Assembly (NCBI GenBank): GCA_029204225.1
Contig: CM055096.1
Location: 32,437,076 to 32,501,075 of the forward strand
Origin: Diphasiastrum complanatum
Taxonomy: Eukaryota; Streptophyta; Lycopodiopsida; Lycopodiales; Lycopodiaceae
Direction: 5' to 3'
Length of the DNA: 64,000 bases
Position 1 is the first letter of the stretch, and every line of letters starts with the position of its first letter. The translations under genes and the position numbers were made by a program. Positions 38,101 to 50,100 of the stretch are shown here, piece by piece. The notes under the pieces are model-generated. The model had not been told where the DNA came from and did not search any database. It was given only the letters and a program-made list of their open reading frames with translations.

Positions 38101-41100
38101 ACCTCTCAGTGTTGAGGTTGCTCGTTCCCATTTTTTTCCCAGTTCTCAGATGTTTCAGGGATTGGATTATCGCATTGGTGATTTTTCTGGTCAGGCAGAT
38201 TTCTACATCATTCCTCTGGAGCGCTATGACATTATTTTTGGTACAGACTAGTTCTCTTCACTTGGTACTGTTGCTGTGGAATAATACCCTGAAGCCAATA
38301 TTGCCAAGTAATCAATAAGGCCCAAATAACACCTCTAGAAGCCAATGTTGCCGAACACATGCTATGGTCTCCCACAAACTTCCTTTGGCCCACAAGAAAA
38401 CGATTCATTATAGAAGCGAAATTAGTGTTCAATCTATGTCGATGATCGATTGTGACCTTATGAACCAATGATTGACCTCTTTATCATTTAAGATGCCTTT
38501 CAAAACCAAACGACAATATTTACTTTTAATTTTAAACAATTAACATTTGTGACATGGAATCTTTAATTTTGCATTTAGATGATTCAAGTGGATACATGTA
38601 TGCAAATAGTGCTAAGAATCACCTTTTGTTGCCCAATTGTACATATCCTTAAAAAATCATGTATATATTCTTTTTGTTAAGTGAACTATCATTTATGTGA
38701 AATCATTGGTGGTGCTAAACTTGTGCAGACTTAATGGAAATGTTGAAAGCATGGCAGTTCTATCACATGGTCGTGATGGTCGTCTACGAAGGGATGCAAT
38801 CATGCTTACTTTTCGTGATGCGAAGATTAGCGTTCTTGACTTTGATGAAGCAAAACACAGCTTAAGGACGAGGTATTTGAAATTTCACATTGTTTTTTGG
38901 CCTTTTAGCTAATTGCATTTTGAACATGTTCTTCTTGTGCAACTCTAATGTATAGACTATATTGTCCACTTATGCAAACCAATTTTTGGAAATACTCACT
39001 ATCAGAAAATGGAACCATTGAAGACATTTGTTGCTGTTTGCTACTAGATTTGTTTTTTCCTTTCTTTTGAAGTTCATACATGTTCATTGCATTTTTGCCC
39101 CTGGTTTATCTCACATTGTCAAACGTACTCTTATGGATGGCCCATGCCCTCTCCATTTATGCCTCATCATTGTTTTTTCAAGTGCAATTTGAAAAGAAAT
39201 GCATTGTCAAGTGAAAGATCAAAAGTTTGGTTCTATAAGAGATGTTTAGTATTGGATTGTTTGTAACTTGAGTTGTTAAAGGTTTATGTTGAGCATGGTT
39301 GAAAATCATCTGGTCTGAGTGCGGTCTTTAAGAGATATTGATACCTAACTGCATTTTTATATTCATTTTTTTGGTCTTTGTAATCCATGTGCAGTTTAAA
39401 TTCGTTTAAAATTGGCTTACTTTGTTATACTTGTATTGCAGTTCTTTGCATTATTTTGAGGGACCTGATTTTCAACATCTAAAAAGGGGAAGGGAAAAGT
39501 TTCCTAGGGGGCCTTTGGTTCGTTCCGATCCTCATGGAAGGTGTGCTGGGGTATTGCTGTATGGTTGCCAACTGGTGTTAATGAAAGCTGCTCAGGTACT
39601 CCGTGCTTGTTGATCTCTACTTGTTAGAATTAACGTTTTACATTGTTACCCCTAATGTTCTCATGTAGGGTTAGGAGGGTTAATTAGGACTACTGGGCCA
39701 TGCCTCTTCGCTGCCTATAGGGTGATTTTCAGATTTGAATTTCTGGAATCAGATCACTGGACTGCTGTTGGAAGCAGCTCGCTGGCTGTTTACAGGTTAA
39801 TCGCCGCTGGATCAGACCTACAGTGTTGATCGCTGCCTACAGATGAATCTCTGTCTACACATCTGTTGAATTGCTGAGTTGAAAGCAGATCAAAAAGGCT
39901 GTTGAAATCAGACCTATAGTTGTTGTTGGAAACAGTTCGCTGGCTGGAATTGGTCCCGCTGGCTGGAATTAGTCAGACTGCAGATTGCTGCTGTTAGAAC
40001 TGCAGACCTACTCTCTGCTGACAATTCACTGTCTCCTGTAGTACCTGTTCGCTGGAAACAGGCAGATCGCTGGAGAAAACAGTGCAGAGGAGCTGATGCA
40101 ACTTGATTCGTGGAGATCAACATAAAGGTGTCGCATAGCTTTCAGGAGTTTGAGTGAGTCAATGCATCTTATGAAGGTGCAACTAGCTGATGTGAACGGA
40201 GCCATCATTGCTGGATATTGTTCATGAAAGGAGCCAACAGGGCGAAGTGATTGTTTGTTGTGGTTGTCAAGTAATTCTTGGATACCATCCAAGTCAGTTG
40301 ATTGTTCATGTGGTGGTACAAAGTGAGATCAATTCTTCTAGGAAGATCTGTTTTTCCAAGTTCTTGGATCTATCCAAATTCATGTTCTGTCATGTGGTAG
40401 ATTTTGAAGCTAAGGTTGTTGATTAGCCATTGAAAATCAACAGTACAGGTTATTCTTTAGCCTCAAGAAAAACAACAGGGTTCAATATTGACAGGTTATT
40501 GATTAGTCTTAGAAAATGAAGTCTTCTTAAGTGAAGCAGGTTTCTTCAAGGAAGATGGACGTACACTAGTTGGGAAGTTTGCAAAGACATAGTGTCAGAA
40601 TAAATAGATGTCATGATGAGATGCTTTCTAAGTTGCAAATTTGTTTGAAGCAAGTGACTCTATGTGTGATAGAGGTAGGAGATTCCATGGAAAAGATAGT
40701 GTCAAGTACTTTGTGTGAGAAAGTATTTGAGGGGGAGTATCAGCTACTTTGTGTGGGGAAGTATTGTATACATTTTATCTTTCTATTGGAGATGCTCTAG
40801 TACTTGCATATTTGGTTTGGTTCATGGATGACAGGAAAGCCTTTGATTCTGTCCGACGCTCCTTACTTATCCAGAGACTCCGAGACTTGGGTTTCTCTAC
40901 AGATATTATCCTAGCTGTCATGGCTCTCTATGAGAGGGTTTTGGGTTGCTTCCGTCATGGTAGTGGCATCTCTGAGCAGATCTGGAGTACTATTGGGGTT
41001 AAGCAGGGATGCTCTCTCTCACCAGTTCTCTTTGGATTTATATATTGACGAGCTAGAGCAGGTCATCTCTCAGTGTGGTGGGGATGGTTGTCGGCTTGGG

Positions 41101-44100
41101 GACATTCTGATTGCCATCCTTCTCTATGCGGATGATGTGGTACTAGTCTCCCGTACCAGAGAGATCCGGAGTACTATTGGAGTTAAGCAGGGGTGCTCTC
41201 TTTCACCAGTTCTCTTTGGACTATACATTGATGGGTTGGAGCAGGTCATCTCTCAGTGGGTGGGGACTATTGTAGGCTTGGTGACATTCTGATCGTCATC
41301 CTTTTCTATGCGGATGATGTGGTAGTCTCTCATACCAGAGAGGGATTACAGAGATAGTTGGATTGCTTACACACCTTTTGTACTCAATGGGGTTTAGGGG
41401 TGAACATCTCTGGCATGCCCATGACTGGTCTCGGGTAGCGTGTCCACGCTAGGGACCGGTAGACCAACAACCCGTAAGTTAATTGTGACTATAAGGGAAT
41501 TGGGGCCCCTATGAGTACATGGTCATAATTAATGGTTGTAGGCCTAAACACATGGTGGTGGAGTTGGTATGGGTCTATTAGTGAGTCATTAGGGAACTGG
41601 ATGACGTGGCCCAGATAGGCTGCAGAGGTGTCCAGTGAGGTGTCACAAGTGCACTACTAGTGGTGCATGGGCCTTGGAGGGTATAAGTATACCTGCTGGG
41701 CTCTCACTAGTGTATGCTTGATTTTGTGATTAGTAGCTACATGCTGCTGGTGTGACTCCTCTTTCCATGACTCTGATTGATCCATAGCTTGGGGGCTAGA
41801 TCCATACAATCTAGGTTTGGTTGGGTTGGTTTATCCACCACCTGTTCCCTTGTGTTGTTGCTTTGTATGGTATGCTTAGGCTAGAATCCTGTTGTGAGGA
41901 CTTTATACTCTCGAAGACCAAAATCATGGTCTTTAATACCTCTCGGGCCTTCATGCAGCGCCATGAGCTTACCTTTGATGGACAGCCCCTAGAGGTGGTT
42001 TCTTCATACACTTACCTGGGTGTGCTCTTTTCTAGTCCTACCCATATATTATGCAACTAGAGGGAGATATCACTGCCTATTCCAGGACATGCCTACTACA
42101 CTCAGATCACTGATCACATATGAGGACCCTCGCTGTGTTGAACTTATGCTACGAGAGATGGTCTTGCTGCGACAGGATATGTACCAGTTAGCTCACCAGC
42201 CACATCCTAGCTCTCAGGCTCAGATTACGTCTTTCTTCACCAGGAGACGGCCACGACGAGACCTCGGGTCTGATGACGACACACCCCCTCACAGATATCA
42301 GAGACAGTGTATCACCCACAGTCATGTGGCAGCTCGCACTTCCCGCCTTGTCACAAGAGCACAGTTTTCACCCTCTTAGACGACGTCAGCGACGGTCCAT
42401 ATTACCTCCTGCTACAGCTCGTATCACATCCTTTTCCAGCAACAGTGCTAGATGATATGACTCTATTCCTAGTAGCTATTTTGCTCCCACTCATGGACAG
42501 CTTGCAGTTTGTAGTTTACAGTTATATTATTCATCTTTTATGCATAGTTTTTTCTTGGAGACGTTTATATACGCTCCCATGGTTACCACATACTTGACAT
42601 GTACTCTTTTGGTCTTATATGCCTTTTGGCATGGAAAAGATATTAATAAAGCTCTCTCTCTCTCTCTCTCTCTATGGGGGCCTGTTACGAGCACGTGACC
42701 AGTGCCGAACCCTAGAGAACACAGGAGGTCAGTTACCACAGTCAGGGTCGTGTCCAGCGTGGCCCCCAGTTGGGTCCCGACGTGCAGTCGGCCACGTCAG
42801 TGCCACGTGGCCGACACTTGGCAATATGCATGCTACTAGTCCTCACACTGGGCTAGGAGGGGCTTACTCTATATCAGGGAGTAGGCAAGGTTGGGTGGAT
42901 TAGTTAGTGTTTGCCCTATTGTGGTGTTAGGATCTATTACACTGGTATTAGAGCCATCTCCATCTTTGGGAGCTAAGTAGCAGCAGTAGAGAAAGCTATC
43001 AGAAGATAGGAAATATTTCTCAGATTCTCAGAAAAGTATAGAGGAGGAGAATCGCTGTAGGAACAGCTTTCAAACCCTTGAATTTTGCTGGGAATTTACA
43101 GTAGTAGGAAGTACAATTCTTTGTACAGGTAAATCGCTGGAAAGGCAGCTATCCATCTCTGATTTCAGAGATTTATTTTCTGATTTCTGAGCGGGTTTGA
43201 GACAGCAGAATGGGAGCAGATCCATCGCTGTAAAATTAGCCTTCACTTCTGATTTTCGTATGAAAGTTCGGGTACATCAGAGCGAGTTCTAACCTGAAAT
43301 TTAGTAGCACGGCCAGCGCTGGACAGGGAAGAGAAAAAGTGAAGTTTCATCCCTGAGTTTTGTAAATTTCAGAAGTCTGGGCATCAAACTTTCTTGCCAC
43401 AGACCAGCGACCAACGAGCTGAGGCTAAATCAGAATTTCAAACGGGTTTTGGGCCTCAAATTTCAGAAATCTTGGCCAGACAGAGTGCTGTCAGATCAGC
43501 GAGGGTAGGCAGCTAGAAACCTCAGAAAGTTTTGTACTTTTTTTGGTCCTTTGCCTGGTTTTTTGGAGCCCCAGGTCTGCAATCAGATCAGCGAGCAAGT
43601 TTACTCAGGAAACCGGAAATTCTTGTACCATATTGGAGCCACAAACTGGGATTTTCCGGGACAGCAGGTCTGAAATTTTGGGCAGAAGAGCTGAGAGGGT
43701 TCCTCTTCGTATTTTCTTTGGAAGTACAGTCCTCGGAAACAGCTAAGTCTTCTTTCCCTCTTTGTACAGTTATAACTTAGTCTTTTCGACTTTTTTTGAA
43801 AGGAAACGTCAGGCAATCTTTTTCTATCTCTGAAAATGACCACTTCTCCGGGACCTGATCAACCCCTGACAAGAGGCATTGATGAATTAGAAACGGAATT
43901 CCTGAGGTTCAGTAAAGGGAAAGAACCAATGGAAGTTGAAGAACATGAACAATTCGCCGAAGAACTCGACGAATTGGTTACCACGGAGCAGTTTCTCAAC
44001 TTGGTAACAGAAGTGGATGAACTGAAGTCGGCATTAACCAATTTCAAGTCCAGTGTGGACGACTCGTTCGCTGAACTCAAAGGCTTGATTTTGAGTTCCG

Positions 44101-47100
44101 CGAAAGGAAGCCTTCCCTCCACTTCTCAGTTGTCCCCTTCTCCACTTCCATCAGTTTCGGGTGAGCCTATGCGGTCTCACCCCAGTTTCTTTAAAGACTT
44201 AAAGCCTCCTACTTTTATAGGGGAAGAGAAGGATAGAAACGTAGATATTCTACAAACCTTCCTCAACAAATGGAAGAACATTCATGCTTTTAAACAGACC
44301 CCTGACCATTTGCAAGCTATCGAGGCCAGTCTTTCCTTAGGGCCCATGGCCTATAAGTGGTGGTTAAATCTCCAGGAGACTGGGCAGACTCCTCGATCAT
44401 GGAAGGCCTTTGAAGAAGCCTTCCTAAGAGAATTTCTACCTGAAAATGAACTTGATAGAGCCTGGGAAGCCTGGGAGAAAACAGTAATGGACAAGTCCCT
44501 AATCCAATATATCTCGCAGTATCGAGAGGCAATTTTAAAAATTAAAAATATGGATGATTATCAGAAAATCAGGGGATTCCAGAGTTGGCCCATTCCTCAT
44601 CGCCAGTGGACAGATATTTCTATGGACTTTATCCTTCGTCTTCCTCATACCCGCCATGGTCATGACTCTTGTATGGTGGTGGTAGATCGGTTCTCGAAAC
44701 AGGCACACTTTATACCGGTCCGTAGTACTATTACAGCTGAGCAGTGCGCACGTCTTTTTTTATCAGATATTTTTCGCCTGCATGGTATGCCACGTATTAT
44801 CCTATCTGATCGGGATAGTAAGTTTACATCTACGTTCTGGACATAGCTTATGCGTATTTTGGATGTACAACTTTTGATGGGTACTGCTTATCATTCTACT
44901 GTTGATGGGCAGACTGAGGTCCTTAATCGGATCCTTGAGGATTACCTTCGACATTTTGTTTCTCCTTTCGAGAAGGATTGGGACCAGCATTTATGTTTGG
45001 CAGAGTATAGCTATAATAGCTCTGTTAGTACCAGCACTGGAGTTTCACCTTTCTTATTGGCTCATGGGTATGCTCCACTTTTGCCAGGGGTGCCTCTTCC
45101 TCCTGATGATACACCAGTTACCATTGTTTATTTTTTATCCGGTGCTCGTGAGCTTATTGCTAGGGCTACTACTCACTTACAGCATGTTCAGCAGCGCTAT
45201 CAGACTTCTGTTGATCGTCATCGCCGTCATGTTGAGTTTCAGGTTGGTGATATGGTTTACCTCCGGTTACGCTTTGCACGTCATCACTTTGTTCAGGGTC
45301 ACGCTTCTACTGAGAAGCTTGCACCGCGCTATTATGGGCCTTACTGTATCTTGGATCGCCTCAGCCCTGTTACATACTGGTTACAGTTGCCTGATTCTAC
45401 ACGAGCTTGTGATATCTTTCATGTTAGCCTGTTACGAGCTGCCATTGAGGATGATGCTCCTCGCGATCTCACATTTCCTACAGAGCCAGAGCTGTTCCCT
45501 TTTTTGCCAGCCGCCATCCATCAGGTTCGCCTTTAGTACAGTCGACGTCGCAGGCAGGTTCAGTTTTTAGTACAGTGGGATGGTCGTCCTCTTGAGGAGG
45601 CCACTTGGGAGCCTATTGATGTGTTTTATCATACACCATTATTGGCAGATCAGGCTCGAGCCCTCATGGCTTTAGTTCTCTCCTCTACTACAGATGTCAT
45701 TGTAAATGTTCCCTCTGCTTCATGATTCGGCTAGCTATGACTATTCTTTATTGTCGTATTTGCTTAGTACTTGCTTTACACAATTATGATGCTTTTGGGG
45801 TATCTGTTGTGATGACTTATGTCCTCTCCATCAGTATTTCCATTAGTTCGTGATTTTTCAATATTTAGCATGCTTACATTATTGTTTTAGATAGTCATTA
45901 TGCTTGCTAGCCGGTGGAGGGCTTTGTTTTTCTGCAGGGGAGAGTTATGGACTTGGCTCATTACATTCGCCGCGTCCATTCTTTTAATGTTATTATGCAT
46001 AAGCAGGCCTAAGGGCCCTTTTTATTCATATACTGGCCTTGGGCCCTATTTGGTTATATTTTAGGACTTGGTCACATTGATTTGGAGTGGGGGTCCTCCT
46101 ATTGGGAGGGCGCACTATTTTCCCTCCAAATCCTTTTCCCTCCCTTTTTTTGAATCATCCATTTGATTCAGGGAGAGGGTATAAGTAGGGTAGCATTGTA
46201 TTCCTTTATTCAGTTTATGATGATTGCTCCTCTTTAGCCTCCTTAAGCATTCTCTTCCTGCTTTCTACCTTAAGTCCTGCTTTCTAGCATAGCTAGTGAA
46301 TCTTAGCTTGTAACTGTTTGGGTTAGAGGTATTCAGAATTCCCAAGATGCTGTTGGAGATTTAAGAAGTTCCTGGAAGAGAATCTTCAGCTTCACAGCAA
46401 AGGTATGGAAACTGCTTGGCGGCCTAAGAAGGATCTTGATACTCTTGTCATACGCTTCACCTCAGTGTCCCACCGTCGTGAAGTGTTGGGACAAAGATCG
46501 AAGCTGCGGGATACCAAAGTATACTTGGACGAAGACCTTAAGGCTTACTGTCATCCAGGTGCGAGAACGAAAAAAGGCAAGACAAGAAGCTGACAACTGA
46601 AAAGTGGCTTATCTATCGTGATGGCATTATCAGATTTGTAGTCGTAAACTTGTTGCCATTAACGAGAGTTTGAATTCTGAGATAGAATCAGAGTTAGAGA
46701 AACGAAGAGATGCCTAGTTGAACTTTTTTAGTGGCCTTTGTATCATATAATCTTGGCTATAAAATTCGCTTCTTAGTTAGCTATTTTGTTTTAGTTAAGT
46801 TGCTTGACGATATCGATTTTTCTAGGTTCCATCTTATCTGGTGTTTTGTTTGGCCTTATATGGCTTATGGCATGGAAAAGACGTTAATAACTCTTTCTTT
46901 CTTTCTCTCTCTCTCTCTCATGATGGTTCTCTAGATGAGCAGGCCACCTTCCTTTCCTGAACTCTCCATATTGCTACCTCTCTCTCCGTCCCCTCTAGAC
47001 GTTTCTGTCATAAACCCATCTCATCGCGTTCGTTGCCTATGGTATGATTGTGAGTGTCATCACCTTCATTTACGACTACAAATCTGATAATGCCATTACG

Positions 47101-50100
47101 ATCCGCTTCTCTTGCATACCAGTCGTCACTCCTATCACCATGCACTCCATCGTAAGCTCCTCTTTGGGAGCTTTTTGGTGTGAGTTCATTCCACGTGCTG
47201 CTCCACCCATCTTGTCAGACTTTCGGACTTGGACCGATTATGCCACCACTCTTTATACCATAGCTGTTGACACTCCCATCTCCATTTCTCCTCGTCCCTC
47301 TGAGTTTTCATTTTTTACCTCTAAAATGGTCCTAGCGGCCATTAAGAGATTAAAATCCCACTGCACTCCTAATATCGAGGATCTTGAATCTGAGTATGCT
47401 ATTGATACACTTTCTCCCATCTTGGCCACATTACTTAGCCGAGCCATTGTATATGGTTTCCCCCATCTCGATGTACTAACATCATGCATCCCATCCACAA
47501 AAGTGGTGATTCCATGAAACTTGATAACTACCGTACTATCATAATTGGTCATGTGATTGCGAAGCTGTATGGCACGATTTTATAGTCCGCTGTTAGTTCT
47601 GAGGCGGAATCTAGGAGGCTATTTGCCATATATGGGTCAAGCCGGTTTTAGGGCTGATCATTCTACCACAGATTATATCCTTACTTTCAAGGCTATCATT
47701 GAGGAGGCCAAGCATAGACGTGAGAGGGTCTTCTGCTGTTTGTGGATTTCCGGAGAGCCTTTGACTCTGTTCCACGCTCTTGGTTATCCAGAGGATCCGA
47801 GACCTGGGCTTTTCTACAAATGCAATGCTTGCTATCATGGCTTTTATATGAGAGAGTATTGGGTTGTTTCAGATGACTTGGGTATCTTCGAGCAGATTTT
47901 GAGTACCATTGGGGTGAAACATGGGTTATCGCTCAATGTGCTGGTGCTGGTTGCAGACTTGGGGACATCTTGATTGCTATCTTATTATATGTAGATGATG
48001 TGGTTTGGGTTTCACCAACCAAAGAGGGACTTCAGAGGCAATTACGTAGTCTCCATACCTTGTGCACCATTGGGGTTTGAAGGTTAACATCTTGAAGACC
48101 AAAATTATGGTCTTCAACATTTCTAGGGCTTTAATGCAACGTTAGGAACTTATATTTGACGGCCAGCCACTGGAAGTAGTATCATCCTACACCTATGTGG
48201 GGGTTCTTTTTTCCGGACCTATCTTATGTATGAGGTGAGTAGGTGTTGCTAGACTCGGGAAAGGATATTCTTCCCTTGTCCAGCTACAGAGGTTCTGCTT
48301 CATGAGATTTTTTTTGGATGCCCTAAGTAAATGTCGTCTTTTTGATACTATTGTGACTCCCACGGCCCCGTATGCAGCAAAGACTTGGTGTATTGGTATT
48401 GCTTCCTCAGATTTCTCTCGCCTGCAGGTTACCATGTTATCACATATGATCCGAGCTAAGTCCTCAGTTTGGCACAAATCATCCTTGCCGAGTTTGCAGT
48501 CACACCAGTCCAGCTTGCTGCCATCTTTCAGCTCATTACTTATATTAAGCGAGTTATGGAGTTCCCAGTTACAGAGCAGTGGTACTCTCCATTGGCACTT
48601 ATATCTTCACAACACCTTCACTCTGAGGGATATCAGCTCTCATGGTATTCTCAATGTTCGCGCATACTTGATACATTCGACATTTTCATCTTGCATCTCC
48701 CTACTGGTTCTCACCAGTATATTTGCCGGTTCCTTTATTGAGCTTATATTCAGGACACTTCGCATGGTGAGTTGGGGGTCAAACCCGACTTTCATCGGAC
48801 TCATTTCTTGGAGTTGGATACTGCTGGTCTGCCGATTCTACCTTGATATCTGGACTATGGTCTTTCGCATGGTCTTAGATTCCTATTGGGCCAGCTTAGA
48901 GTATTGTCACACCAGCTTGTAGTTGAGATGGGCCGTTTTCAAGGTATCCCTCGAGAGGAAAGGCTTTGCTAGGTTTGTCCTTTGTGAGAGGTCAAGACCG
49001 AGGACCACTTTCTTTTCAGATGTCCTATGTACTATGAAATCAGAGGGAGATTCTTTTGTCTCTTTAGAGATTCCCCAGTCACATTACGTTCCTACTTCAA
49101 AGAGCCTAGGCCATACACAACAACATCATACATCACAGCTCCAGATTACCTCTTTCTTCTCTGGGAGAAGATCTCGTGATGTCCTTGAGTCCGAGATGAT
49201 GCATTTTATTATGATGGACAACAGTTGGAGATTGTTACCTCTTACACCTATCTAGGTGTATTATTCACCGGCCCCTTACTCACTTTTCGCTCTACTGCTC
49301 TATCTCGCCTGCGTAAGGGGCATGCTGCCTTGGTACATATGGAGAGAGTGTGTACTACTTACTATATCCATGATCTTGCTACTAGAGACCACCTTTTCTC
49401 TACAGTGGTCTCACCAGTGGCTATGCACTCGGCCTAGGGATATCTCAGGGTACTTGGAGAGACATCACTTGCCTGCAGGTCACCATGTTAGGAAGGACGA
49501 TCCGTGCAAAGCCATCAGTTCCTCATGAGATTCTTTTAGCGGAGTTTGCCTCACTCCCCATGGTGGTTGAGGCTTTGTTTCAGATTGTTACCTTTCTACA
49601 TCGCATTGAGACCATGGATTCTTGCAGATACGTGATGGCAACGCTTACTTCTTCTCAGACTATAGCTGGACAGCAGGCTAGATCTTCTTGGTACAATGAT
49701 GTGATGGCTTTCTTCCAGTCATGGGGCTTCTCGATGTTGGATCTCCCACAAGGCACTCATGCATTTATCAGACATAAGCTATATCGTAGATATTGTCACA
49801 TAGTATGGGATCGTCCTGATCATGGGAGAGTCAAGCTTACCTTTTATGGCGCACATATCACGCAGAGACAGTTTGGGACTTCCTATTAGACCTTTATATC
49901 TATAGAGCATCGGATATGCCAGGTATGCACATTGGGTGTAGTGGAGGATGAGTTCCATTTTATCTTCATTTGCCCTACATACTTTGAGATACGAGGTCGA
50001 TATCATTGTTTATATCGAGACACCCCTATTACTCTCAGTACCTTTTTGGAGTATCAGGATCCCAGATGTGTCGGCCTTTTACTACGAGAGATGCTTATGT

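Larger units (their letters stand above)
20542..38728 (+). other. CPSF160 intron 1 (18,187 bp)
   Basis: GTATCG donor, TTGTGCAG acceptor, phase 2. It is a stack of retroelements described below. 20,542-21,175 has no gene; an imperfect inverted repeat with arms near 20,823 and 20,940 (AAAATATGCT / AGCATATTTT) may be a small foldback element. Confidence 0.9.
40790..42673 (+). pseudogene. LINE copy d: RT to 3' end, with internal duplication and inserted LTR
   Basis: RT begins at [20 protein letters not shown], then [14 protein letters not shown] and [12 protein letters not shown] segment of about 183 bp carrying [10 protein letters not shown] to YADD is present twice (40,978-41,160 and 41,161-41,340). 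A gypsy G1 LTR splits the post-RT region at 41,411-41,907, after which [20 protein letters not shown] and YTYLGVLFS resume. The C-terminal part [29 protein letters not shown] follows. The 3' UTR ends with the hairpin ATGCCTTTTGGCAT (42,619-42,632), GATATTAATAAAG and a (CT)n tail (42,652-42,673). Confidence 0.88.

Noticed and set aside
44902-45570. 222-codon hydrophobic ORF overlapping the integrase
   Set aside because: Alternate-frame shadow of the gypsy integrase.
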